A stretch of 25,246 bases of DNA from Damh-18 sp036275695 (GCA_036275695.1 DASUDI010000006.1:1-25246), one strand, 5' to 3'; numbered from the stretch's first letter, positions 1-7,471 are shown. The notes: generated by a model from the letters alone, not told the origin. Translations and numbers: made by a program.

Positions 1-43
1 ACTTTTTGAAGTCGAAAAAACTTTGTCATAATTTGAAGTGCAC

Positions 44-126
44 GAGACGCGTCGATTTAGGAAATTTCAGAGTGGTTATTCGGTCAAGCTGGGCTTGGCT
101 GTGTACAGTTCTAGCCCGGGCGTCTC
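44..126. other. Inverted-repeat-bounded segment upstream of first gene
   Basis: A 7-bp perfect inverted repeat (GAGACGC at 44-50, GCGTCTC at 120-126) encloses a 69-nt stretch. Inside it is a GGGCT/AGCCC arm pair (91-95, 113-117) around a short CTG/CAG hairpin. No gene covers 1-198. This may be a structured RNA or the remains of something upstream of the window. I tried to fit it to a tRNA and could not, because no T-arm pairs next to the acceptor-like ends. The arms could also be chance. Confidence 0.2.
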
Positions 127-184
127 ATTGTTGAGATATAATTGAGGTATCTATTCTCTCATATAGAATCTCCACATCTGCGTG

Positions 185-190
185 TATAAT
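185..190 (+). promoter_or_regulatory. -10 box (TATAAT) of the 199-795 gene
   Basis: A perfect TATAAT ends 8 nt before the ATG at 199, so transcription would start at or within about 2 nt of the start codon. No convincing -35 is visible. This is the first example of the leaderless layout seen across the window. Confidence 0.6.
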
Positions 191-198
191 ATCGTTGC

Positions 199-795
199 AT
201 GGCAAAAAGAAACTCCTTGTGCGTTATTCTTTTAGGGATGACACTCATTGCATACGTTGTCAGTTTTTTTATTAGTCAAAAAAGTACCGATCCGACAAAT
301 TTAGAACCACAATCAGGTATAGCAATACTAGAAACTGCTCGAATCGCTGATCTTGAATTATCATACACAAAGTCACCGAGTGATTATATTCTTGTTGAAA
401 ATTACCAAACATGGCCAGAAAATATTATTTCGAGTATCACCCTATTTAGAGCAGAGGAATATAAATTATTTTCTCAACCTGACTTTGTTGGGGAGACTTC
501 GCCATCGTTTACCATTAGTGTGTTTACAAACACTGAGCAATTATCGCCACTGGAATGGGTGAAAAACAATCCCCTTATCTCAAACTATGAGATCGACCAG
601 AGAAGCGAAGTTGAGTCATACGAGATTTCTGGTGTAGTGGGTATTAAATATTCGATTAATGGCCTGTACCTGTTTGATATATACGCCTTTTCTTACGGTG
701 AGCACATATATCTTTTATCAAAAACATATTATGAGGTGGGAGATATGTATTATGAGGATTACGGTAAGGTGCTTGCTTCTGCGTCATTTAAATAA
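199..795 (+). CDS. Hypothetical membrane-anchored protein, 198 aa
   Basis: I do not recognise this protein. It starts with a short basic segment (MAKR) and one hydrophobic helix at about residues 6-26, followed by a 170-residue soluble part. It is therefore probably anchored in the cytoplasmic membrane with its C-terminal part outside. There is no lipobox: Cys8 precedes the helix and is not at its end. The soluble part is rich in aromatic and acidic residues and seems to alternate short beta strands. It has a single Trp-Val motif near residue 120 and a Tyr-rich C-terminus. The start is supported by a TATAAT 8 nt upstream and the absence of any Shine-Dalgarno. It stands alone, with a weak terminator at 835-855. 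Many CPR genomes carry single-helix extracytoplasmic proteins of this kind, but no function can be assigned. Confidence 0.75.
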   Translation: MAKRNSLCVILLGMTLIAYVVSFFISQKSTDPTNLEPQSGIAILETARIADLELSYTKSPSDYILVENYQTWPENIISSITLFRAEEYKLFSQPDFVGETSPSFTISVFTNTEQLSPLEWVKNNPLISNYEIDQRSEVESYEISGVVGIKYSINGLYLFDIYAFSYGEHIYLLSKTYYEVGDMYYEDYGKVLASASFK

Positions 796-834
796 TGCGA
801 CAAATATCGTATGCACATAAAATATACACGTCAC

Positions 835-855
835 ACTCTGCACAAGAGTTTTTTT
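835..855 (+). terminator. Weak rho-independent terminator after the 199-795 gene
   Basis: A 5-bp stem (ACTCT 835-839, AGAGT 845-849) with a 5-nt loop runs into seven Ts (849-855). The stem is short, but the position 40 nt after the stop codon and the T-tract fit a terminator. Confidence 0.4.
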
Positions 856-905
856 AAGATATTTCAATTCAAATAATTCTAAGGGGGATATCTCATCACA
901 CATGC

Positions 906-911
906 TATGAT
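906..911 (+). promoter_or_regulatory. Possible extended -10 (TGC-TATGAT) for the multicopper oxidase
   Basis: TG at 903-904, one base, then TATGAT. It would give a leader of about 85 nt, unlike the near-leaderless layout of most genes here. A weaker alternative close to the start is TTGCAC (957-962), 17 nt, TACGTT (980-985). I cannot choose between them. Confidence 0.3.
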
Positions 912-1001
912 ATCAGACAGTAGGTAGGTGACATCCGTGCGACACTTTCTTAGCGCTTGCACTCAGTATGCACCAGCACTACGTTAAACACATAACTCAC
1001 T

Positions 1002-2666
1002 ATGCGAAATAAAACCTTTCAACTCATAATTGCAGGATTGGTGCTTGGTATGGGAATACTATGGCTCTGGCAACATATTCCGCTAAAAAACGTTGTGGAC
1101 ATTACAGAACCAGCCGACCTCACAAAACTTCCTGATTCCGAATTGATGCATGTTAAACCAACAGAAGTCGTTGAACTCAAAGATGGAGAAACATACAACA
1201 TGGAGGCCACTATTGTCTCACAGAAAGTCGGCAATAGAACCATTAAACGCTTGGCGTACAATGGGCAGATACCTGGACCACTCATTAAAGTACAAAAAGG
1301 TTCACGCGTGACCATCAATTTTACCAACAACATTGATATGGAAACCGCCGTTCATTCACACGGACTTAGGGGTGACTGGCGCATGGATGGCGCGGTGCCA
1401 ATTACACCACCGGTCAAGGTTGGAGAAACATACAGTTACAATTTAGTATTCCCTGACACGGGTGTATTTTGGTATCACCCCCATGTACGTGAAGACTACC
1501 AACAAGAACTCGGACTCTACGGAAACTTCGCGGTTGAGGAGAGTGGCTATTGGAATGAGGTTAATCAAGAAGCGTATCTCATGGTGGATGATATACTTGA
1601 AAAAGGCACATTCTCCCGTGACACAATCACACACACGCTCATGGGACGCTTTGGTGACCAACTTCTCATAAATGACCGTACAGACTACACACTTACCGTT
1701 ACCCAAGGGGAAATCACTCGTGTATTCATAACTAATGTCGCGAACACGCGCACGTTTGACCTTGTGTTTAACGGCGCACTCATGAAATTGGTTGGTGGCG
1801 ACTCGGGGCGTGTAGAGCATGAAGAAATCATCACACGTCAGATTATTGCTCCCGCGGAGCGCTCTGTATTAGAACTCTACTACAACACTCCCGGCACATA
1901 TACCATTTCGCACAGAGGAGTAACAATGGGAACCGTCGTCGTAAAACCATCACACGCAAATGCGAGTACTCAATTCTCATTGCTGCGTACTAATAACGAC
2001 TATGAGGATATCCGTTCACGCGCCAGTGATCTTCTCGCAAGAGAACCTGATAAAAATATTCGCCTCACTATCGAGATGAATGGGATGGGAGAAACCCCAC
2101 ACATGCAACATGGAGCACAAGGAGAGATCCATGATGATACTGTCGTACTTATGGGTATGGCGATGACACGAGAGCAAGCGGTCGAGCACTGTGAGATGAT
2201 GCCCGAAATGCAAGGATGTGAACCTTACCTTCCCTCTTCTGAGCAATCTTCGCTACCAACAGAAGATGCGGGTATTGAGTGGGAGGATACCATGTCTGCT
2301 ATGAATGCCATGAGCACCGACGAAACACTTACGTGGATTATTGAAGATATGGACACAGGTGCAAAAAATCATGACATCGACTGGTCTTTCACACAAGGTG
2401 ACTTGGTAAAAGTGCGCGTCTCTAATGACAGAAACAGCGCACACCCCATGCAACACCCACTTCATTTCCATGGTCAGCGATTCATAGTTCTCGCGACAGA
2501 TGGCACACCCAATGATAATTATCAATGGAAGGATACCGCACTCATTCCACAAGGTAAGATAGTCGATATACTCGTAGATATGAGCAACCCAGGCACATGG
2601 ATGGCTCACTGTCACATTGCTGAGCACCTACACTCAGGTATGATGTTTAACTTTACCGTCAAGTAA
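1002..2666 (+). CDS. Multicopper oxidase (laccase/CopA-like), 554 aa
   Basis: Likely a secreted or membrane-anchored three-cupredoxin copper oxidase that oxidises a phenolic or metal substrate and reduces oxygen to water. It has an N-terminal hydrophobic anchor at about residues 6-25. All four copper motifs are present: HSHG at 118-121, WYHPH at 157-161, HPxxHPLHFHG at 481-491, and HCHIAEHLHSGM at 536-547. The last holds the Cys-His ligands of the type 1/type 3 sites and the axial Met. Between the second and third domains (about 360-440) is an insert rich in Met and His, with HMQH, MGMAMT, HCEMMPEMQGC and MSAMNAMS. Such segments bind Cu(I) in CueO and CopA/PcoA proteins. Substrate cannot be told from sequence; copper detoxification or metal oxidation is likeliest. 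It is monocistronic. No Shine-Dalgarno is seen before the ATG. Confidence 0.93.
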   Translation: MRNKTFQLIIAGLVLGMGILWLWQHIPLKNVVDITEPADLTKLPDSELMHVKPTEVVELKDGETYNMEATIVSQKVGNRTIKRLAYNGQIPGPLIKVQKGSRVTINFTNNIDMETAVHSHGLRGDWRMDGAVPITPPVKVGETYSYNLVFPDTGVFWYHPHVREDYQQELGLYGNFAVEESGYWNEVNQEAYLMVDDILEKGTFSRDTITHTLMGRFGDQLLINDRTDYTLTVTQGEITRVFITNVANTRTFDLVFNGALMKLVGGDSGRVEHEEIITRQIIAPAERSVLELYYNTPGTYTISHRGVTMGTVVVKPSHANASTQFSLLRTNNDYEDIRSRASDLLAREPDKNIRLTIEMNGMGETPHMQHGAQGEIHDDTVVLMGMAMTREQAVEHCEMMPEMQGCEPYLPSSEQSSLPTEDAGIEWEDTMSAMNAMSTDETLTWIIEDMDTGAKNHDIDWSFTQGDLVKVRVSNDRNSAHPMQHPLHFHGQRFIVLATDGTPNDNYQWKDTALIPQGKIVDILVDMSNPGTWMAHCHIAEHLHSGMMFNFTVK

Positions 2667-2690
2667 CAGCTTCAGAGAAAAGTGAATCAA

Positions 2691-2721
2691 AAAAAACCGA
2701 TGCGTTATTTTATGGTTTTTT
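2691..2721 (+). terminator. Possible A/T-rich terminator after the oxidase gene
   Basis: AAAAAACC (2691-2698) pairs with GGTTTTTT (2714-2721) across a 15-nt loop, ending in a T-run 25-55 nt after the oxidase stop. The stem is mostly A:T, so its strength is doubtful. Confidence 0.35.
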
Positions 2722-2734
2722 GCTACACTTCTAC

Positions 2735-2740
2735 TATACT
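2735..2740 (+). promoter_or_regulatory. -10 box (TATACT) deciding the start of the VOC gene
   Basis: TATACT ends 6 nt before the ATG at 2747, putting the transcript start on or next to the A of that ATG. A TTG at 2720 lies upstream of this box and would not be transcribed from it, so 2747 is the better start. Confidence 0.6.
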
Positions 2741-2746
2741 AAGTAT

Positions 2747-3184
2747 ATGCATATTCAAGAATTAGGACATGTAGTGCTCTATGTGAGCGACCTTACGCGC
2801 ATGGCAAATTTCTATCGTGACACACTAGGATTTACTGAAATTACAAGAACACATGGCGTGGCGGTCTTCGGTGGCGGGAGAACACACCACGAGTTGCTCC
2901 TGATTGAAATTGGCACACCTCCACAGCCACGTGCCATTACCCCAGGACTCTACCATATTGGATTTAAAATTGGCGATACTGCGGAGGTCTTGAAAAAGGC
3001 TTATCAGGAACTACGCGCGCTAGGAGTTGCCATAGTGGGCACAGGCGACCACACCGTTACACACAGCCTTTACATACTCGACCCTGACGGGAATGAACTT
3101 GAACTCTATGTTGATGTGGACAGTTCATGGAAAGATGACCCACACGCGATACTTGCGCCCACAAAACCATTAAGACTCGAGTAA
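2747..3184 (+). CDS. VOC-superfamily protein (glyoxalase/extradiol dioxygenase fold), 145 aa
   Basis: A single vicinal-oxygen-chelate module made of two beta-alpha-beta-beta-beta repeats. The first repeat opens with LGHVVLYVSDL, followed by MANFYRDTLGF. The second has GLYHIGFKI and ends with LDPDGNELELYVD. Candidate metal ligands are His8, His48 or Glu49, His70 and Glu117/Glu119; His8, His70 and Glu119 match the usual His-His-Glu facial set. The family includes glyoxalase I, ring-cleaving dioxygenases and fosfomycin-resistance enzymes. Size and motifs do not decide among these; the ring-cleavage-like C-terminal DPDGNELELY suits a small dioxygenase-like or glyoxalase-like enzyme. The start at 2747 is chosen because TATACT lies 6 nt upstream and because domains of this type begin within a few residues of this Met. 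It converges with the efflux operon. Confidence 0.85.
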   Translation: MHIQELGHVVLYVSDLTRMANFYRDTLGFTEITRTHGVAVFGGGRTHHELLLIEIGTPPQPRAITPGLYHIGFKIGDTAEVLKKAYQELRALGVAIVGTGDHTVTHSLYILDPDGNELELYVDVDSSWKDDPHAILAPTKPLRLE

Positions 3185-3297
3185 ACGTTGCACTCTTGTT
3201 GCAAAATCGCTTTTGGAACACGGTTTTTCAAACCATTCAGACGTACCAATGATTATAAATCAGCAAAGAAAGATTTACGTTGATTTAAGGATTAACG

Positions 3298-3332
3298 AAA
3301 AAACGGTACATGGTGCATTTATGCGTTACCGT
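3298..3332 (-). terminator. Rho-independent terminator of the efflux operon
   Basis: Read on the minus strand, an ACGGTA/TACCGT stem (3303-3308 with 3327-3332) is topped by a second helix (GTGCAT/ATGCGT, with two G:U pairs). It is followed by six Us (3303-3298). It lies just after the MFS stop codon at 3346. The rest of the 161-bp convergent gap (3185-3345) shows nothing else I can name. Confidence 0.65.
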
Positions 3333-3345
3333 AGTACTTTATATA

Positions 3346-4848
3346 TTACGAAGTTGCTTGATTAATATTATCTTGAGTACGCGTCGGTGTTTTTAGAAAA
3401 AGTGCAACAAGCGCAGCAAAAAACATAATACCTGAAGCAACAAAAAACACTTCGCTGTATGCTGATATTTGTGCCTTTAATATTATCAGCGTCTGTGCAA
3501 GTTGAAGCGTTGAAACATTTGTAGTCTGAATAACCGTATCATATCCAATACGCATTACCTGTGACTCGATACTCTTAGTGAGGAGCGTACCAAAAAAGGC
3601 AATCCCCACAGCACCCGCGATGTTGCGCACCAAATTAAGCACCGCGGAGGAAACACCCACCTCACTTGGTGGAGCAGAGTTTGCAACCGCAGCCGTCATA
3701 GGCGACATACTCAACCCGAGCCCAACCGCAAATACTGCAAGTGGCAAGGAAAGCTCGAGTGCGGTACTTTTTACATCGAGGTCAGTGAGTAAGTAAATAC
3801 CACACGATGCGATAGTCATACCGACCACCATGAGATACCGTAACGGAACACGTTTTGAAAGCCGTCCACCAAGTGGTGCCGCGACAAACATTGCAAGTGA
3901 CATAGGTATAAAGAGAAATCCTGTTTGAGTCGCGTTAAAGCCAAGGTACGTTTGCGCAAATACAGGAAGCAAAAACATCGCTCCCATCATGCCACCAAAT
4001 GAGATGAATGATATGATAAGCACATTCGTAAATACAGGATTTTTGAAAAGTTTTAGGTCTACGATAGGATCATGTTCTTTCATTTCAGTCCGAATAAAAA
4101 TATATGAAAATACGCCTATGATTGCGTATGCCACAATACTTTCAAATGAAAGCCATCCCCAGTCCATACCCTGCTCTAACACAAGCACCAGAGCGGTAAG
4201 CGCGACGCCGAGTGTCACTGCACCCTTGTAGTCAAAACCAGGTTCTTTGTCAACAGGAGCATCATCAGGTAAGTAACGCATTGTCATCAAAATGCCTAAA
4301 ATACCAAATGGAATATTTATGTAAAATAGCCACCTCCAAGAAAAATTATCAATGAGCGGTCCGCCAATGAGCGGTCCAAGTACCGCAGAGATAGCAAATG
4401 AAGCAGACCACATACCGAGTGCCTGAGTCCGTTCATCAGGATCCGTAAAATTTCTCACGATAAGTGCCATTGCCGTTGGGTATATTGCCGCACCCACCAA
4501 TCCCTGCAATGCACGAAAAAAAATCATGGAGGAAAGATTCCACGCAACGCTCGCCCCAATTGAAACCACTACAAATGCAATGAAACTCCAAAAGTAAATA
4601 CGTCGATTACCCACCTTATCGCCAAGTTTTCCAAATACGGGCACAAAAACTGCATTTGAAATAATATACGCAGTCGCAATCCACCCCGCACTTGAAACGC
4701 TAATCCCAAAATCATTAATCATTTCTGGGAGTCCCAAATTAGCAACGGTGCGCCCGAGGCCGATAAGGAGAGTACCAACCATTACCGTAGCGAGTACCAT
4801 CCACGTTGAGTACGGATGTCCTGTTTGTTCGTCTCGTATGACGTTCAT
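3346..4848 (-). CDS. DHA2-family MFS multidrug efflux pump, EmrB-like, 500 aa
   Basis: A proton-driven exporter of the 14-helix DHA2 branch of the major facilitator superfamily, in the cytoplasmic membrane. Loop 2-3 carries the MFS motif A as GKLGDKVGNRR. The family signature after helix 5 reads GPLIGGPLIDNFSWRW followed by LFYINIPFGI, typical of EmrB/QacA/LfrA-type pumps. About 14 hydrophobic stretches fit the 500-residue length. It is the last gene of a minus-strand operon behind a MarR regulator and two HlyD-type adaptors. Its ATG lies 5 nt after the adaptor's stop, so translation is probably coupled; no Shine-Dalgarno is visible. Pairing with an adaptor is the EmrAB arrangement, but no TolC-like outer-membrane channel gene is in the window. 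Substrates are probably hydrophobic toxic compounds, inferred from the family and the MarR control. Confidence 0.93.
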   Translation of the reverse strand: MNVIRDEQTGHPYSTWMVLATVMVGTLLIGLGRTVANLGLPEMINDFGISVSSAGWIATAYIISNAVFVPVFGKLGDKVGNRRIYFWSFIAFVVVSIGASVAWNLSSMIFFRALQGLVGAAIYPTAMALIVRNFTDPDERTQALGMWSASFAISAVLGPLIGGPLIDNFSWRWLFYINIPFGILGILMTMRYLPDDAPVDKEPGFDYKGAVTLGVALTALVLVLEQGMDWGWLSFESIVAYAIIGVFSYIFIRTEMKEHDPIVDLKLFKNPVFTNVLIISFISFGGMMGAMFLLPVFAQTYLGFNATQTGFLFIPMSLAMFVAAPLGGRLSKRVPLRYLMVVGMTIASCGIYLLTDLDVKSTALELSLPLAVFAVGLGLSMSPMTAAVANSAPPSEVGVSSAVLNLVRNIAGAVGIAFFGTLLTKSIESQVMRIGYDTVIQTTNVSTLQLAQTLIILKAQISAYSEVFFVASGIMFFAALVALFLKTPTRTQDNINQATS

Positions 4849-4853
4849 GATTT

Positions 4854-5492
4854 TTATTTAAGATACACTGTCATTTTCGCAGACATGCCACTCTTTAGTT
4901 CTGGATACTGCGAAGCATCAAATCGTGCGTAGACGTTAAATTTTTTAACAGGACGCTTATCTGATATGGCAAAGGCAACGCCTGCGTCGTTAGAGACAGG
5001 GCTAATTGAGTCGATACTGCCCTCATACACCTTATCCATGTATGCATCTACGGTAAAGGTAACGGCTTGTCCCGGTTGAATCTTTGCGAGACCTTCTGTC
5101 TCTTCAAGAGTTCCCACTACGCGCATCTGATTGTTGCTTACAATATCTACAATTTTTTGCCCAGGAGTAACATACGTTCCCAAAACCTGGGGTTTACTTA
5201 TCACAATACCCTCCTCTTTTGCAAAAAGTGTCTCAGTGCCCACTTGTGCGATTGCGGTATTCGCAACGACATAATCCCCCTCCTTAACATACAGTGCGTT
5301 TAATACCCCGCCCGAAGAGGGCGCAATGTGAGCTATCGGCGCTTCGAGAACTGACATGTCAATAAGTACGGTGGTACTCATCTTTTGCCAAAATATCATT
5401 CCGCCTAATGAGCCAAAAATAAGAACAACGGCGATGACACTTTGAGCCCACGGCGCACGAAACACACTAACTTTTTTCTCTGAAAATTCCAT
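4854..5492 (-). CDS. HlyD/EmrA-type adaptor without coiled-coil hairpin, 212 aa
   Basis: A membrane-fusion-type adaptor for the MFS pump encoded 5 nt downstream. One transmembrane helix (about residues 16-37) is followed by a barrel-sandwich/lipoyl half with IAPSSGGVLNALYVKEGDYV (57-76). A tight turn leads to the second lipoyl half, EGIVISKPQVLGTYVTPGQK (94-113). Then comes a beta-barrel domain (about 121-212) that includes GLAKIQPGQAVTFTVDAY and ends KSGMSAKMTVYLK. The alpha-helical hairpin that EmrA/HlyD proteins place between the lipoyl halves is missing; only about 20 residues separate them. The ATG at 5492 is chosen because it directly precedes the anchor. An upstream in-frame ATG at 5567 would add 25 residues and overlap the previous gene by 35 nt. 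No Shine-Dalgarno is visible. The domain content complements that of the neighbouring adaptor. Confidence 0.85.
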   Translation of the reverse strand: MEFSEKKVSVFRAPWAQSVIAVVLIFGSLGGMIFWQKMSTTVLIDMSVLEAPIAHIAPSSGGVLNALYVKEGDYVVANTAIAQVGTETLFAKEEGIVISKPQVLGTYVTPGQKIVDIVSNNQMRVVGTLEETEGLAKIQPGQAVTFTVDAYMDKVYEGSIDSISPVSNDAGVAFAISDKRPVKKFNVYARFDASQYPELKSGMSAKMTVYLK

Positions 5493-5532
5493 ATCTTTTG
5501 TATGATTGTCAAATATCTCGATAGATATATAT

Positions 5533-6831
5533 TTATAATGATTCAATGACCACTTCCTCACCCACACTCACTCCTGAGAGTATCTCTGTGTGTGTACCAT
5601 CGTAATTACCTGTTACAACTTCACGTATTTCTACTACATCGTTATGAGAAACGGATACAAACGATTTGCCATCTTTTTGAAATACCGCGCTGTTTGGTAC
5701 CATAACTGAAACCTCTTTTTCGGTAGCCTGCGTACCCATATCGATTGACGGAGCGTTTGCTACAATAGACTGCCCTGCGGTAATGCGGATAGCGGTGACG
5801 ATACCGTCAACGGGAGCAGTAATCTTTCGCATATCAAATGCGGATTGCGCTACCTGCAACGCACCACGCGCAGCCTCTACTTGTGCCAATGCGGTCGCAA
5901 TATCTTCTGGGCGCGCACTCGCAACTACAGAATTAAGATTTGCCTCTGCCTGAGTGACGGATGCCTCTGTGGTAGCGAGCACTTGTTCCTTGGTACGCAA
6001 CGCAGTGTGGTACGCATTGTATTTAGTAATATAATCAGGAGCCTTTGTATTAGGGACGGCAATAACCCACGTCTCCGAACGTTTTACACCATTCGGAAAT
6101 TGTATGTATAATCCTGAACTGCCAAGGGGTTGTGGTGTAATGGTGGAGACAGTACCACCGCCTGCCAAGAGACCTGAAAGGCGAAATGAGTATCCTGAAT
6201 CTGCATTTGAGCGATATGTCTCCACCATAATCTGACCCTCTTTTCCCATAAGATAACTTCCCGTAATTACTGGTGGTTTTTCTATTACGTCATCAGAATC
6301 CAGTGGGTATGCCTCAAACGTACTATTAAGAAGTGCCGTGAACGCATTTTCAACAAGTGTTTCTTGTTGTCGCACTGCTTCGTCATGCGCTACGCGCGCG
6401 GTATTAAGTGCTGATTTAGCCACCTCAATAGCAGGTGATGATGCGCCATTAATAACCTTTTGGTAATTTGCCACTGCTGCATCATATGACGCGCGAGCTT
6501 GCGTAAGACGCCCAAGCGTATCCTGAGGGTCAAGTGTTGCAAGTACATCTCCTCGCTTAACTGCTTGTCCCACATCTACACGCACGTCCTTAATTTGACC
6601 CCCCGAAGAAAAAGCGAGCGTGAGACTTTTGATGGTCGAAGTGCCTGCAATCGCGTTTCCAAGCGTAATATTTCCAGAAATTGCTTTTTCAGTGCGTATT
6701 CCCCGTAATGAAGTCTCTTTGTGGAAAGGTTCACTCGCAAAATAGCTATACGCGATAATTCCCGCGATAAGCAGAGATGCGACAGTGACTATTTGTGGTT
6801 TGTTAAGTATTGTTAGGAAGGTTTTTTTCAT
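5533..6831 (-). CDS. MacA/AcrA-like adaptor with tip insertion and no visible beta-barrel, 432 aa
   Basis: A membrane-anchored efflux adaptor. The layout is: transmembrane helix about 13-32; first lipoyl half with SSGGQIKDVRVDVGQAVKRG (75-94); first coiled-coil helix about 105-170; an insertion about 175-267; second coiled-coil helix about 270-333; second lipoyl half ITAPVDGIVTAIRITAGQS (337-355); and a C-terminal membrane-proximal-like domain starting at VPNSAVFQKDG (378) and ending SVGEEVVIE. The roughly 75-residue beta-barrel normally between the second lipoyl half and the last domain is not visible; only about 20 residues lie there. The insertion is Gly/Ser- and beta-rich (GSYLMGKEG, SFRLSGLLAGGG, PLGSSGLYIQFPNG), so the tip of the hairpin probably carries a small beta domain. 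The start lies 5 nt after the marR stop. Confidence 0.88.
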   Translation of the reverse strand: MKKTFLTILNKPQIVTVASLLIAGIIAYSYFASEPFHKETSLRGIRTEKAISGNITLGNAIAGTSTIKSLTLAFSSGGQIKDVRVDVGQAVKRGDVLATLDPQDTLGRLTQARASYDAAVANYQKVINGASSPAIEVAKSALNTARVAHDEAVRQQETLVENAFTALLNSTFEAYPLDSDDVIEKPPVITGSYLMGKEGQIMVETYRSNADSGYSFRLSGLLAGGGTVSTITPQPLGSSGLYIQFPNGVKRSETWVIAVPNTKAPDYITKYNAYHTALRTKEQVLATTEASVTQAEANLNSVVASARPEDIATALAQVEAARGALQVAQSAFDMRKITAPVDGIVTAIRITAGQSIVANAPSIDMGTQATEKEVSVMVPNSAVFQKDGKSFVSVSHNDVVEIREVVTGNYDGTHTEILSGVSVGEEVVIESL

Positions 6832-6836
6832 AAAGA

Positions 6837-7259
6837 CTAGGTAAGTAATTTAGTAAGTATACGTTTGAGTTCCTCGACATCTTGTGGCGACAACTTCGAA
6901 AAGAATTTTTGGTATAAAGCGCGCTTTTCTTGACGTATTGTATGGATCTTATTTTGCGCTTTCGTTGTGAGAGAGACACACACCACTCTCCTATCCCCTG
7001 GTCGCGAGGTGCGCCTAATCATGCCTTTTTTTTCTAATTCTGAAATGTGGTTTGTTGCGGAAGGTGCTTTAATGCGGAAATGTCTCGCAATCTCTTCCAT
7101 GGTCGCTTCCTTTACTGACTGCAAAAAGATAATTACTTCAAACTGCATAAGTGATAAATCACTTTGCACAGAAGATTGTTTAAGGTGTTCAGAGAGCGTC
7201 CTCCGTAACGCAAGAATAAGATCTTCAAGCGTTTGTCCCGCGTAATGTCCTGATGACAT
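6837..7259 (-). CDS. MarR-family transcriptional regulator, 140 aa
   Basis: A winged-helix DNA-binding protein, almost certainly the local repressor of the efflux operon it heads. The MarR fold is visible: an N-terminal dimerisation helix (LEDLILALRRTLSEHL); helix 2 with SLMQFEVIIFLQ; the helix-turn-helix TMEEIARHFRIKAPSATNHI followed by SELEKKGMI (about 53-82); the wing RRTSRPGDRRVVCVSLT (83-99) with its DRR signature; and a long C-terminal dimerisation helix. Length is typical. The promoter region holds an 8-bp-arm palindrome between the likely -35 and -10, which fits autorepression relieved by a ligand. The stop codon is 5 nt before the adaptor start, giving the operon marR, adaptor, adaptor, pump. 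The ATG is 11 nt after a TATAAT; no Shine-Dalgarno is seen. Confidence 0.93.
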   Translation of the reverse strand: MSSGHYAGQTLEDLILALRRTLSEHLKQSSVQSDLSLMQFEVIIFLQSVKEATMEEIARHFRIKAPSATNHISELEKKGMIRRTSRPGDRRVVCVSLTTKAQNKIHTIRQEKRALYQKFFSKLSPQDVEELKRILTKLLT

Positions 7260-7270
7260 GTCTTTAAAAT

Positions 7271-7276
7271 ATTATA
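7271..7276 (-). promoter_or_regulatory. -10 box (TATAAT) of the marR-efflux operon
   Basis: On the minus strand TATAAT (7276 to 7271) lies 11 nt before the marR ATG, predicting a leader of about 4 nt. It abuts the palindromic operator. A second TATAAT (7307 to 7302) lies further upstream. Confidence 0.6.
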
Positions 7277-7295
7277 ATACCTAATAGTTAGGTAT
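7277..7295. promoter_or_regulatory. Palindromic MarR operator candidate
   Basis: ATACCTAA and TTAGGTAT form a perfect 8-bp inverted repeat with a 3-nt centre, the size and symmetry typical of MarR-family operators. It fills the spacer directly upstream of the -10, so a bound dimer would block RNA polymerase. A further AGGTAT half-site (minus strand, 7310-7305) overlaps the upstream TATAAT and may widen the binding region. Confidence 0.7.
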
Positions 7296-7408
7296 ACTAA
7301 TATTATACCTGTGAATATGTTTTGGTCAAGTATTTTATTGGAAGTGACTAATTTCATCCTTGCGTCACTTCTCTCTCGTACGCATAATCCCTATGATTTT
7401 CAGTACAG

Positions 7409-7435
7409 CAAAAACGGACTTTCATGGAAGCGTTT
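7409..7435 (-). terminator. Possible terminator after the 7472-8071 gene
   Basis: AAACG (7412-7416) pairs with CGTTT (7431-7435), and CTTTC (7419-7423) with GGAAG (7426-7430), separated by a GA bulge. On the minus strand the hairpin runs into five Ts. It lies 36 nt beyond the membrane protein's stop, between it and the marR promoter. Confidence 0.35.
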
Positions 7436-7471
7436 GTTTTTTACAGATGAGCATATTGTGTTACATAAGTA

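Noticed and set aside
44..126. tRNA gene bounded by GAGACGC/GCGTCTC
   Set aside because: The acceptor-like arms pair, but no T-stem or T-loop fits next to them on either strand, and no anticodon arm is apparent.
2720..2746. TTG start 27 nt upstream for the VOC gene
   Set aside because: It lies upstream of the TATACT box, and the added residues are outside the conserved fold; ATG at 2747 fits better.
5493..5567. Longer N-terminus of the second adaptor starting at 5567
   Set aside because: It overlaps the previous gene by 35 nt and adds a polar stretch before the anchor without family support; it remains possible.
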